A stretch of 64,000 bases of DNA, from NCBI GenBank assembly GCA_019054805.1, contig JAHQIY010000008.1:1225501-1289500 (forward strand), given 5' to 3'. The position numbers were made by a program, and so were the translations under genes. This document shows, in pieces, positions 33,100 through 44,419 of this stretch (its first letter is position 1; every line of letters starts with the position of its first letter). This DNA is from Brachionus manjavacas. Taxonomy: Eukaryota > Rotifera > Eurotatoria > Ploima > Brachionidae. Under the pieces are notes generated by a model. The model had not been told where the DNA came from and ran no database searches. It saw nothing but the letters and a program-made list of their open reading frames with translations.

Positions 33100-35124
33100 T
33101 TTTAAAATTCAATAAATATATGATTTAAATTTTCTTAAATTTTTAAAGGCTCGTATCGTTCACATGATAAAGTCAGAGCTTTGAGTGTTATTTAAATGAA
33201 AGAGATAAAAATTATCATCCTAAGTAAATTACACAATTTATATTTAAATGTTAGATTGTTTATAAACTTATCTTTTTTAAAAAGTCTGAATAAATTTCTC
33301 GAAAGGGAGTTGGCTAAAATGAATCAAGAGAAAAATTATCATTTAAATAAAAGTTTCATGATTTTTTTTTCTCTGATAAAAAAAAATATTGATAATTGGA
33401 AATTTATTTCTATTTCAGCTGATTTGTTATTTTTGAAGTTTGTGAAAAGACAGAATCATATTTTTACTTTTATCTTTGGAGATTTTAGTTTATCATTATG
33501 ATTTCAATAGCTTCAGTTTTTTGCATACTTCTTGATTAATATGTCATAAATCTTGAATCTTAAGAAATTAAAAAATATCAAATTTTGTGACAATTTAGAT
33601 CTTTTTTTTCGTATATTTAATTTATTTAAAAAATTCAATTTTTTAATAATTTAACTACCCCCAATTTTTTTGCAGGGAATTTCACGTCTCATGTTTTTGA
33701 CAGAATGTTTCTATTTTTTGAAATATTTTAATAATTTTAATTAAAATTCTAAAAATTTAATCTCAATATTAATAAACATATTTTTTTGTTTTATTAATTT
33801 AAAAGAATATTTAAATTTTTATATCAAATAAAATTCCTCAATCATTTACAGTGTTTTTTCGTATTTAGTATTTTACCTTATTACCTAATTTATGGTAAAT
33901 TTGGAATATTTAACAGTATGCTCGTGGAGTGTTAAGGACGCTCCTTAAAACTGCTTAAAACGCTCTTAAACATTTTTAAAGAATTTTCGAAGCATTGTCA
34001 ACTTTAGAACATGTACTCTTTTATAAATATTTATTTATTTTACTTTTTATCTGTGACGTGCAAAAAAACTCCCTAAATTTGAATAAAAAAATTTCATCCA
34101 AAACATCTCATTAATTTTGATAAATAAACGGTTTTGGGAATTCAGAAAAAATGAACATCAAAAAATCTGTACAGAAAGCATCACGATTGAAAATACGAAG
34201 CAATAGCCTTCGCCTTAAACCCTCGTTTTTAAAAAAAAATTATAGGTTTTTTATAAAATTTGGCTCTCTTTTGTACAGAATTTAACGAGATTTAAAAATA
34301 AAAAAATCGGTTGATCCGATTAATAATATCCCTCTTAAAGATTATACACTAGCTTCTTGAGAAATGAAATGGATAAGTTCGGTCCAGATAATTATGTTAA
34401 ATTACTAAAAAATAAAAATAAATGTCAAATTCTAAACAAAATACGTGTAAGACCTTTCTTAGTTTTTTTATTTTTTAATGATTTACTCTAAAAAAATTAT
34501 ACTTTCAAAAATTTATATAAATTTCGATAAATTTCTTATTTGCAAAGTTTAATAAAATATAATTTTTTTTTAAAAAAAAGTCACAATTCTTCAATATCTT
34601 GGACATTTTTATTTTTACAACAATTTACGTAAAATATTAAAAATTCACACCTTTTAAGCAGGCTGCTAACTTAATTCTGAAATGCACTGTAAAATATTTT
34701 ACGTTAATTTTACGTAAAATAAGATGAAATACAAAATGCCGAAAACCACTGTAGATTAAATATGAAAAATTTTAAATTTAGAGTTAATAGAAATTAACTA
34801 TTTATTTACTATTAAATTAATATTCCCCTTAAAATCAAGATTGATTTTGAATATTAAAATGCTTGCAATATTAAAACAGTGCTTCTTCAAAAAGCCTAGA
34901 ATTGTAAAAATTACGATATTTTACTTAGTATTACGTAAGTTTCGGTCAGCTTTAGTAAAATTACGTAAATATTAGTCGGTAAGGAATTTTATCAATTCTG
35001 GATATTTTGTAGAACCACAGTATTTATTCAGTAATTTTTTGTAAATCTGATTATTTTAAAGATCAATAATTAATTTTTAAAAAAAATCTTTATTTAAAAA
35101 ATTGATTTTATTCTCAAAATTTAT
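33100..35124. other. Spacer upstream of the aminopeptidase gene
   Basis: The promoter of the aminopeptidase gene should lie just above 33100. A 101-codon open frame on the plus strand at 33196-33501 has low-complexity Ile/Lys/Asn/Phe composition and no similarity that I recognise, so it is not called. At 34680-34990 the word ttttacgtaaaa recurs and accactgtag appears, as in the cluster near 60.6 kb. Confidence 0.4.
34680..34990. repeat. tacgtaaa-rich repeat cluster
   Basis: Contains gcactgtaaaatattttacg, attttacgtaaaataag and aaaattacgtaaat. One end reads ccgaaaaccactgtag, which is an inverted relative of acagtggtgttccgg at 60572. It is likely a relic of a MITE-like family present also at 1780-1860. 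Confidence 0.45.
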
Positions 35125-37835
35125 CTAAGCATACATTTCTTCACCAAAATCCAATTCTTGGCAAAGCTTATCTATAACCGACGCAAATGATGCTATCTAA
35201 AAAATAAAATTTTCTATAAAATTGAAAAAAATAGATTTCTAAGTGTCAAACTTTTATAAAAATTTCAATAAACTTTTGAGATCTGCTTTTAAGCGAAAAC
35301 TGATAAAACAAAGCCCTGAAATAATATTCTCGTATTTCTTGTATAATATTTGGATTTACCAATCTTTCAGTCGGACCTTTGTAAAATTTACATATTCTTT
35401 TTTCTTTACATTTCAAATACTTACTAATTATTGTTAAAATAATTGGAATAGTCAAAGCTAATTCCTGGACTGTTAAATTCAGCTTTTGAATGTGTGAAAA
35501 AAATTTGTAATGAGAATCGCGAATTAAGTCACTTGTTAAAAAAGCAAATATTTCACTTGTCATTGGTATTTCATCATGCATAAAGTAAAAATCATTGTTA
35601 ATAAACAATTTTATGGTTCTCAATGCATAAACAGAAAAAAATCTTTCTCTTAGTACAATTTGAAGGTCGTTACCAGAGATTCTTTGAAATCCAGGTAATT
35701 GTTCAATAAATTGAAACATTGAGGCTGCATGTCTTTCCATTTGTAGATTGTCTTTTTTTCTAAGTTTACGTGCCAGATCAGAGCCTTTTTCTATCTTAAT
35801 TGGCGTGTAATTGGAAAGAATTAATGCTCGAGCTTTTGTTTCGTGTTCGTCAAACTCTCTGCTTTGTTCCACGAAAATTTGATAAGCCTTATCTCTCAAG
35901 GAACTTAGTATTATCAGTTGATTTTGACTGGAAGAGTTCAAATATTTTTGTGTGTATAAATTTTTGGGAAGGAACTGGTTGGACTCAGCTAGAAAATGCT
36001 GATCAACTTTTTCATGTTTCTTCAAATATTTTATATAAAGATAAAATTTATTTTTGGGAATGCTTGGTATATTTTTTTTCTGATTTCCATTCTTAGGCCT
36101 AATTTCTTTCATGTAATTTGGAATTCTTCCAACTCTCACTTGTGATAGACACATACCAGCTTTGGTACAAGCCATCCATCGGCAAAATTTGCATTTTCTA
36201 GAATCTTTTGGAAGAATGAGACAATTTTTGTCACCTCGACAAATGTAGCCATTGTATTTCGTCAGACTACGCTTGAAAAAACCCTTAAACCGAAATAATT
36301 TAAACATTTTTTTTTTAAATAATTAAAAAACTTGGAGTGCTAAATTTGATATTAAATTTAAAATTTTTTTTGGAGAATCTATAACTAAAAAAGAAAAAAT
36401 ATTCATTTACTGTTTTATTTTAGGGTTAAACAAACTTAAATGTGTTTTATCAAAGAGCTTTAAGCTAATTAATTGAGAGTAAGGTTATTTAAATTTTGAA
36501 ATTTTGTCAATGACTTAAATTTTTTTTTGTTTAGTGAAGTTTAGTCATGTCAACTAATTTTCTGATTTTTAAACTAAAAAATAAATATTATTTTTTATTT
36601 TAATCCAAAAAAAGTTTTAAAATCAGAAAATTAGTTGACTCGACTAAACTTCACTAAAAAAATGAAGAATAATTTTAAGACATTGACTTTGACTTAAAAA
36701 AAAAAAAAATTTAAGTCAAGTCATAACTTTGACTTAAATTTTTCTGACTTAGACTTAAAACTGTGACTTAAAAACAAGTGTGATAAATTCCAAAATAAGC
36801 AGTAAGCTTTTAAAAAAAATTACTTTATAGCTTTACATTATGATACTTATTTTTTCAGGTTTTGTCAATTCACAGTGAATACGAACTATTAAGATCTTTA
36901 TTCAAATATAATTTTTGAGAGGTGTCCTGAAAAAAACTCATCAAAATCATTTGTCAGTTGAAAAATTCTTTTAAATATTTTATAATAGAATTAAGGTTCA
37001 TGAGCTTCATATTATTCTAAAACGTTGCTTATATCATTAAAGTTATTCTCTTCAAACTTAAAATATAAAACTTTAAATTAATTTTATTAAAATATAAGAA
37101 AAAAATTAATGTTAACTAAGTAATTTCTTTTCATTTTGAATATGATATTTGTAATGTTTACATTAGTACCATTAGGCCCGTCTATCCGATCTTGTCGTAA
37201 GACGTATTGGAGCAGCTATTTAAGCTCCTTGTTAACTTAAACGCTCATGGTTAAGTTAATCAACTTTCCAGTGATATCGACAAAGATGCCGCTATATCAC
37301 AATATTGAATGCTCAATAATATTTTTCAAAGCAAATTCCTGAGATTGAAAAAAAAATTGCCAAAAATAAATAAATTTAATTTTTTATACTCTATTTTTAT
37401 TTCTGATTCTTTAATTTAACCTATTTGAAAAATAACAAGTTTAACTTAATGACTTTTAAATAAAACTGGTTTAAATATGATATGATTAATTTAGATCACT
37501 TTTTTGATAGGGAATAGTAAAAATTTAAGTTTCAAAATACTGAAATTTTACTTAAAAAGCAAGTTAGAAAAGTCTTTAAAATAAAGCTTTTTGTTTACCT
37601 TAATGGAAAATTCAAAAACAAATTTTGTAAAATTACAATATTAAAAAATTACTTTACAGCCTTCACATGAGCAAACACCGTAATGAATGCCAGTAGCTTC
37701 ACTTCTGCACACTCTACACTGTCCAAAATCGTACTTTGCTTCGAACGCTTCTTTTTGACTCCTCTTTTTGCTTAGACTATACTCAATCGAAATGGTATCC
37801 AGGATTTCTTGCTCACTTAAGTTTTTGCTATTCAT
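35125..37835 (-). CDS. Nuclear receptor (ligand-regulated transcription factor family)
   Basis: Four exons join in phase to 412 codons: 37835-37653, 36283-35425, 35376-35252 and 35196-35125. Zinc finger 1 uses C40, C43, C57 and C60, and the P-box CEGCKGFFKR is split exactly by intron 1. Finger 2 is C-x5-C-x9-C-x2-C (CRGDKNC, then CKFC). A GRIP-type hinge follows and a ligand-binding domain fills about residues 180-412, including NPNIIQEIREYYFRALF near helix 10. Such proteins bind DNA in the nucleus and often sense lipophilic ligands, but subfamily and ligand cannot be read here. A 48-nt intron (35424-35377) lies in the ligand domain and keeps the frame open if retained. The final exon donor (gtttga) is weak and least certain. 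Confidence 0.85.
36284..37652 (-). other. Intron 1 of the nuclear receptor gene
   Basis: The donor is gtaattttt after TGT AAA and the acceptor is tttaag before the GGT that starts GFFKR. It contains the foldback element at 36531-36657, followed by a run of gacttaaa words on alternating strands to about 36775. No exon-like sequence was seen. Confidence 0.7.
36531..36657. repeat. Foldback repeat in nuclear receptor intron 1
   Basis: Arms at 36531-36569 and 36619-36657 are inverted copies, 37 of 39 bases matching, and begin ttagtgaagtttagtc. They would form a long hairpin in the transcript. The flanking gacttaaa-type words also occur near 52780 and 54160 and look like the ends of a repeat family. 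Confidence 0.75.
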
Positions 37836-39240
37836 ATCTAGTCAAAAAAATCGAGCATCAAGTTTTAAGAAAAGTATAAAGGTAAGTGATGATGAAAATT
37901 TTTCAAAATTAAATTAGAATTATTTACGATATGAAATTAAGATTTTTTAAAGTTTATATAGAAATTGATTGGAAAACAAATGACTGACAGAAAAAATTGT
38001 GCTGTATCAAAAACTTTGACGAAACCTTTTAAAAATCCAATATTAAAACATGAAGCCGAATTTTAATAAAAATTTTTTTTTTGAAACTAGCTTTTTATAT
38101 TCCAAGCTTATTTTAGTTTGCTTGAAATATGATTAAATCCAAAGAAGAATTTTTGGTTAAATATTTGTTTGATTAAACCCGCTTGAAAGTCAAGTTTTGT
38201 TAAAAATTTAATCAGTGAATTTTAAATTAGAATAGGTAAATTTAAAATTTTTCAGCCAGCGTTTGTTTTGCAAGAGAACAGAGTTTCTGTTTATTCTGTC
38301 TAAAATAAATAAAAACTGGTGTGTGATAATTTAAAAAATTGCGAAAGTCTCTTGTTAATTTAATCGATATCTAATTAAAAAGAATAGTTTTTTTAATAAT
38401 TTAATCTTAAACAAAATATTAAACAGACTCAACTTTTATTCTACTGGTATAATACTAGAATTTTTATTCATAGGGTTCTGTCATAAGACTGAAAAAGATT
38501 TGTCAAAAATGGCACTTTTATTTTTAAAAAATGTGATCATATTGAATTTATTCACGTGCAAAAACTTGTTACCGAAAACAATAATTGAATTAAGTTAATG
38601 AAAAAAAAAGAATCGATATTTCCTAAATTCATTCTATTAATTCAATTGTACATACTAGAGTTTTAATTTTTTTTTTTTTTTTTTTAAATTGAAACTAAAT
38701 AAATTCATTTTTTATTTACAAATTTGTATAATTATTTTCTGTCTTACATTTTACTTTTTACACTTTTCATTTTTAATTTTAATACATCGCCAGCATTGGC
38801 GCAAAATGAATATAAATAAATTAATTCAATTGTAAAATTGTATAAAAATAAATTATAAAAGTAATTATCCAAATTTAGTGACATGTTACCAAATCAAATA
38901 ATGACATGTCACTAAAAAATGAGCGCCGGTTTTTAAAAGAGTAATGTTCAATTTTAATGACATGTTTTAAAAAATGAATAAATTTGATCCTTGTTAAAAA
39001 AAAAAACATCCGACTTAAACAAAGTTAAAAAACATAATTAATTCAATTTTCATTTTTTTAAGAATTTTGTATAAACTTTATCAATTGTTAATAGTTTTAA
39101 AATGTGTTCACTTTTTATTAAATGTCACTAAAATTGAATTTTTATTTTTTTTATAAAACAGTGCTCAATTTTGAATAACATGTCACTCAATTCGGATGAT
39201 TACGTTTTTTGAAATGATTTTATCTAGGGATTGTTGTTTT
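37836..39240. other. AT-rich spacer
   Basis: The first 80 bases above 37835 match the flank of the duplicated exon at 42684-42770 and are probably promoter or 5' UTR of the nuclear receptor. The rest is low-complexity A/T with no open frame or motif that I recognise. Confidence 0.4.
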
Positions 39241-39369
39241 AGCATACCGATAAATCTTTTTAACATACTAGAAAAACTTTTCAGAATTTCCATTATTCAT
39301 CCCACTATACTTGCATTATCAACATACCAATCACCTTAATAGCATACTAAAATCTGATTAACATACTAA

Positions 39370-39600
39370 AGCTGTTTATTCAAAAAGTCTTCCCGAATTT
39401 TCACTTGAATCATCTACCAGTAGAGAGTGCAAACAATTCAACAAAAAGCGTTCGAAATGGGAATTTTTTGAACAAGGTAATAAGTTTTCTTTCTTTTTTA
39501 AAGGTAGAGACGAGATTAAATTTGTTGATAATGAGATAATTACTAGAGTCAAATAATTCTGTGAACATACCCAAGCTTGGTGGTCTGAAAAAATGAAAGA
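39370..39600 (+). other. Unrecognised open stretch
   Basis: A plus-strand reading with few stops runs through ECKQFNKKRSKWEFF and then KGRDEIKFVDNEIITRVK, a stop, and FCEHTQAWWSEKMKDC. It lacks a start codon and splice sites that I trust. It may be a decayed transposon coding region. I do not recognise the family. Confidence 0.2.
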
Positions 39601-39758
39601 TTGCATTGATAAAAAATTCAAATTACATTTTTTTAAAAATTTACTAAAATTGACTTAAATTTAATTAATTTTTTTGTAAACTTTTTTGTTTATTTCAAAA
39701 ATTCAGTATGGTAAACATTTTATCTATCACTTGACATCTTTAGTTAGCTACTTATTTC

Positions 39759-40146
39759 GGTTATCCCTAAAACACGGATATATTTTCCGGATTTTTAATG
39801 CCTAAAATACGGATCCGGATTTAAAAATGTCATGTTTCAAAATAAAAATTTATTTAAAGCACCAAAAGGAACATCTTCAGACATTGTAGCAACATATCTT
39901 CTTTTATTTTACCGCTGAAGTCAAACTCTTTGTTGACCAAAAAAAGTGATAAAACACGCTTGTTTTTTTTTTTTTAACTTTTTAACTCTTTTAATTGTAA
40001 TTGAGTTTGACCCGGACTCAAACCATTCTGTAGTCCCAAGGTATCAACTGAAACTAAAGGACCAATAGTTATAACTTCAAAAAGTGTTGATTTTAAATTG
40101 TCTTTTTCAATTTTTTTCAATCCGGATCCGTGTTTTAGGGATAACC
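39759..40146. repeat. MITE with 21-bp perfect terminal inverted repeats
   Basis: The left arm 39759-39779 (starting ggttatccctaaaacac) is the exact reverse complement of 40126-40146. The 388-bp element has no transposase and its interior is AT-rich. Flanking bases are acttatttc on the left and acttattttc on the right, so the target duplication could be a short AT-rich word. Confidence 0.8.
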
Positions 40147-40499
40147 ACTTATTTTCCATTTCGCTTTTTTTAACTTTACCTCTCGATGTTTTTTATTCTT
40201 CTTTATTTTCTACAACAATAGTGGCATTTTTAATTTTTTTATTTTGCAGAAAATTTAACTTTTTATATTAGACTATCTTTATAAGAATAATATTATATCT
40301 AAAGAACTGCAATTCCTCAATATTGAAATACTGGTACAAATACTTGTAAATTATGTAAATTTTATCAAACTTAAACTTGAATGATTGACTTAATAATTAA
40401 CAAATAAAATTCCTTTTAATAAATTATAATCAATAATTTTGTTTAGTATTATTTTTTTATCACACTTCTTCTTTGAAAAAGCCGTTGCGGTCGGTTAAA

Positions 40500-40830
40500 A
40501 AAAAAATGTTGAAATACTGCAGAGCCGAAAAAAGCACCTATTTTAATTTCACAAAAAATCAAGAAAGAGGTGACTGCTTCAAATATCACAAAGAAATTTC
40601 GAGACTCCAACATAGAGATACATGGAGATTTTTTTCAACAGAACCGCTAAAATATGGAACTCGCTGCCAAATCAATTAGTTGAAGCCCCCAATGTTAACA
40701 GCTTTTAAACAGGCATTGAAGGCTGGATGAGCAGCAATCAATCAAATCAGCTGTATAGTGTGCCTTATCAGCACACTCACAGGCTAGCCAGCTTCAGTCA
40801 AACCTGCTACAACTCCTACTACTCCTCGAT
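40500..40830 (+). pseudogene. 3' fragment of a LINE
   Basis: Broken frames end with RTAKIWNSLPNQLVEAPNVN and SFKQALKAG, the usual C-terminus of CR1- or jockey-like reverse transcriptases. A tail of actcctactact triplets follows, like the tail of the LINE in aminopeptidase intron 12, so it is probably the same broader family. The catalytic part is missing. Confidence 0.65.
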
Positions 40831-40959
40831 TGAGAAGTATTTTTTTTCGTTATCAAATTTATTTAACAGCAAAGTTTTACCAGAAAAATAGAAAATTTTT
40901 TTTTAGAACTTAAATCGATAAGTCATAAACAAGTGATACACAATTAAAATTGAAAAAAA

Positions 40960-41010
40960 GCTATTCTACAGCCTTCACAAGCACACTCTGGTTTTTGAGT
41001 TTCAAAAATT
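40960..41010 (-). pseudogene. Relic of a nuclear receptor P-box exon
   Basis: The minus strand reads KPECACEGCR followed by a stop. CxCEGC(K/R) is the first-finger end and P-box of nuclear receptors, as in the two complete first exons nearby. No upstream half-finger is in frame. This looks like a third, older and dead copy of the exon. The match is short, so the call is moderate. Confidence 0.45.
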
Positions 41011-41139
41011 TGAATTAAAAAGAAAATTAAAAGTCAAAATAAGAAAACAATAAAAAAACAGAAGATTTAAAACAGATCCTTGCTGAACTCCAATTTTTAT
41101 TTATACAGGTTTTGTAAATTCAATTTCAATACGAACAAA

Positions 41140-41560
41140 AAAGATATAATAATAATAATAATAAGAAAAAGCTACAACAAGCAAGCTTGCGGAGATGACC
41201 TACTAGGAGGACATCTATGGTAGCCGAAATTGCGCAGAAAAGATGGAAAATAACAGACAAATACATTATTTTATTTTTTTTTAGTTCAGTACGAGTCATA
41301 ATTTAATTTAGTCTACGAAAGTATTGTGTGAAATTAAGTAAGTATTATGTACAAGAATTTTACAAAGGAAAAATATGCAAGAATACAGAAATAGAATTAC
41401 ATAATAAAAGATTACAGTTTAAATACCATTACAAATCAAATAAAATTACAATTTAAATAGAATTATATTGAAAAATTAAAAAAGAAGAAGTATACAATAA
41501 AAAAAGGTAGAAGGAACTAGTACGCGTTAGTGAAATCATATGCTAGGCTTGAATATATAT
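41140..41560. repeat. Insertion with an (aat)n edge in the duplicated receptor flank
   Basis: Starts with an ataataataataataag run and continues with a GC-richer piece (caagcaagcttgcggagatg). The sequences on both sides (aggttttgtaaattc before it, tttgagaggagtcttaag after it) are contiguous in the other copy at 36857-36935. The stretch is therefore probably an insertion into the duplicated segment, perhaps the 3' end of a retroelement on the minus strand. Confidence 0.45.
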
Positions 41561-42500
41561 TTAAAACAAAATTTGAGAGGAGTCTTAAGAAAAAATTATC
41601 AAAAAGAATAAATGTTTTAGCACACTGAAAAATCGTTTCAATACACCCTTAAAACAAGATAGACAAACATAAAAATAAACTCAAAACTAACTTGCTAAAT
41701 AGTGAAAAAAAATATATTATTGCGTCCAAAAATTTAATTGATATTTAAGATAACTATTAATTCAGATGTGGAGCTCGAATACTTTTTCAAATAATTACCA
41801 AAGCAACATTTAATTCGCAAATTTCGCACAAAAAAATTATCTAAAAAGTCAGTCTAAGAAACATAAAGAAGGACTAAGGGATAAATTTTAATAATTTTTA
41901 TGTGTTTTTAATGTTTCTGACTTTTTTTTGGACTTTATTAAAAAAATAAAATTAAAAAAAAAATTATTAAAAAAGTTTTTATTTTTTTTATTTTTACTTT
42001 ATGTGTTACTCATTTAGCCATGACCTAACTTATTAATTGATTTACCTATGAATTTTATCAAAAATTAATAGTCTAAACATCCAACAGTGTTATTTTTGGA
42101 TTCACTAAAAAATACTAAAAAAGGTGTGTAGAACAGTGATAAAAATATTTTTAAGCACAGAATTTTTCTTATTATATTGATATTTTGTGTTAAAAAGATT
42201 CAGCTTGTGCTGGTTAGGTAGACCCTTCAAAATCATTAAAAAAAATTTCAAATTTGGCATTAAAAGCTTTTTTAAAATTAATGAACTTAAAAATTGAATA
42301 ATTCTTTTAAACCGATATTCAGAAAATTTTTAAAAAATTATAAAAAAGTAAAATAATAGAATGCGGAGTGTTAAAATTTTTAAAGAGTTACTATTGCTGA
42401 TTCAAATATCAATAATCTTTTTCAAGCAAAAATAATTATAATTTTACTTATTATTTAACTACAAATTCTTTCAGATTTTTTTCAAAAGTAAAAACATTAC

Positions 42501-42683
42501 TTTACAGCCTTCACACGAGCAAACACCGTAATGAATGCCTGTAGCTTCACTTCTGCACACTCTACACTGTCCAAAATCGTACTTTGCTTCGAACGCTTCT
42601 TTTTGACTCCTCTTTTTGCTTAGACTATACTCAATCGAAATGGTATCCAGGATTTCTTGCTCACTTAAGTTTTTGCTATTCAT
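42501..42683 (-). CDS. Second copy of the nuclear receptor first exon (exon 1b)
   Basis: 183 bases encoding the same 61 residues as exon 1 at 37835-37653, from MNSKNLSEQE through the P-box CEGCK, with a good donor (aaa|gtaatg). I see two base differences within the coding part and both are synonymous (Ser TCA/TCG and Thr ACT/ACA). About 80 bases upstream are also nearly identical. No finger-2 exon follows before the other exon 1, so this copy could splice into the same exon 2 as an alternative first exon or be a recent non-functional duplicate. Flanking blocks further off are only loosely similar. Confidence 0.7.
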
Positions 42684-44418
42684 ATCTAGTCAAAAAATCG
42701 AGTATCAAGTTTTAAGAAAAGTATAAAGGTAAGTGATGATGAAAATTTTTCAAAACTAAATTAGAATTATTTAGGCTTGGAATTTTGAAAAAAGTTAAGT
42801 TATAAATATGATTTTAGATTTTAGTATAATTTTTTAACAAATGATCAGTTGTTAATAAGTCAAGCTTATCTTCAAAAAGCTTTAGTTAAAAAATTTTGAA
42901 TTTATAAAATTCTACTTTTTTAATGCTTTACTGTTAAATTTTCGTTTACAGAGAAGATTTTCTTTTTCAATAATAAAAAATAAATTTTTAATTTATTTTT
43001 TTTCAATATCTTTTAATAAAATTTTGATAAAAATTGACATTTTTATTTTATTTTTTTGAAGGCTTAGTTAGATGTTTCAAAAGTATAATAAAAAATTTTT
43101 CTTATCGGTAGCCGAAACTTGTGATTAAAAAAAATATTATGGATAAAAAAAAATGATTCAAAAATTTAGAACCGACCTGAATATTGTCCGTTTGGAAGAA
43201 AATTGGAAGATGAAGATGAATGAAAATATAAAGAAGGCATAGTATTGATCAGTTCTTTTATTAAAAAAATAGCTAAAAACATAGCTGCTTTAAACTAAAA
43301 ATAAAAAAACGTCGTGAAACAGGTTTAGTACAAGACTTCTCGCTGATCCATTATGATTGAACTTGTTCTAATTGTGTCCAAATAGAACAATTTAGTTTAA
43401 TAAGCTTCAGTTCAATTTAGTTACTTAAATTCTTAATTTTTAAAAAATACATCATAAATAATTCTCTGTTAAGTCTTCACTAGGATAAAAATTTCATAGA
43501 GGTGTCGATTCAATTAGATATTATATACTTTAATTGAAAATATAGTCAGACTTTGCTTTCCTTGTTCTCTATTTTTCTGTCTCTTGGCTTTTCTCCGAAC
43601 CCCGAATCAAAATTGGATAATGAATTTTTTAATTCACTCGGAATTGAATTCAAGATCTTGACTTCTTTTGATATATTAAAAATCTGCTTTTTTTCTAAAC
43701 CCTTTGTTTGATGCTTTTAAATTTTGACTTAATAATTGATCATTTAACTTTATTGTCGTGGAAATCTTGGGGCACCCAACAACTACGTTGAATATATTTA
43801 AAGTAAGAGAGAAACTAAACGCAGAGTTGAAGCCAAAAAACTTCAAGATCTGAAAAAATTGGACAGCACGATGACATTTAGCAATAGAATTAGAATCCGA
43901 ACGTCAAAAAATCTTTGAGAGTTTAATGCTAGAGCTACAACAGCTATCGTCACTTTTGTCGATACCTCCGTTCCAGTCTCAAAAAAATTGTATTTTAGTA
44001 TTTAAAAACAACCTAAATTATCTTTTCGATAAAGAATTTACTATCGATGGTATAAAAACAATATCAAGGGATACTAGTATTACTGAAAAATTAAACATTA
44101 AAGACTCTTCCCCGAAAGTGAATCTTAGATTTTACTAGCTTTCAATCAATTTTGATCATTTAAAATTAAAGAATTTCTCCACAAAAATTTGAAGGTCAGA
44201 AAAGAATTTTTATTCAAACTATTTCGAATGAACAGTAAAATCTTGAGAATTTCACCCAGATTTCAAACGGTATTATTAAAGTAACAGTTAAGTGTGACCT
44301 AATTGATCATGAAGACTTTATTGATATAGTTGAGGTCCATATCATCGATAGTCAACGATGTTTTGTTCAACCAACAGGATATTACAGGTGATGTAATTTT
44401 TGCAAAAAAATTATGGTT
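42684..44418. other. Spacer with old LINE sequence
   Basis: At 43325-43430 the reading FSLIHYD, then CVQIEQFSLISFSS, matches the LINE sequence at 48305-48380 and 49550-49610. At 43850-44138 a plus-strand frame (LAIELESERQKIFESLMLEL and on) could be part of the element's first open frame. Stops break it, and the Helitron end at 44420 cuts it off. No host gene was seen. Confidence 0.4.
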
Positions 44419-44419
44419 A

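Noticed and set aside
33196-33501. 101-codon plus-strand frame upstream of the aminopeptidase
   Set aside because: Low-complexity composition, no motif, and it sits in the presumed promoter.
39376-39621. 81-codon minus-strand frame
   Set aside because: No recognisable domain, and the plus strand is equally open over part of it. Neither is convincing.
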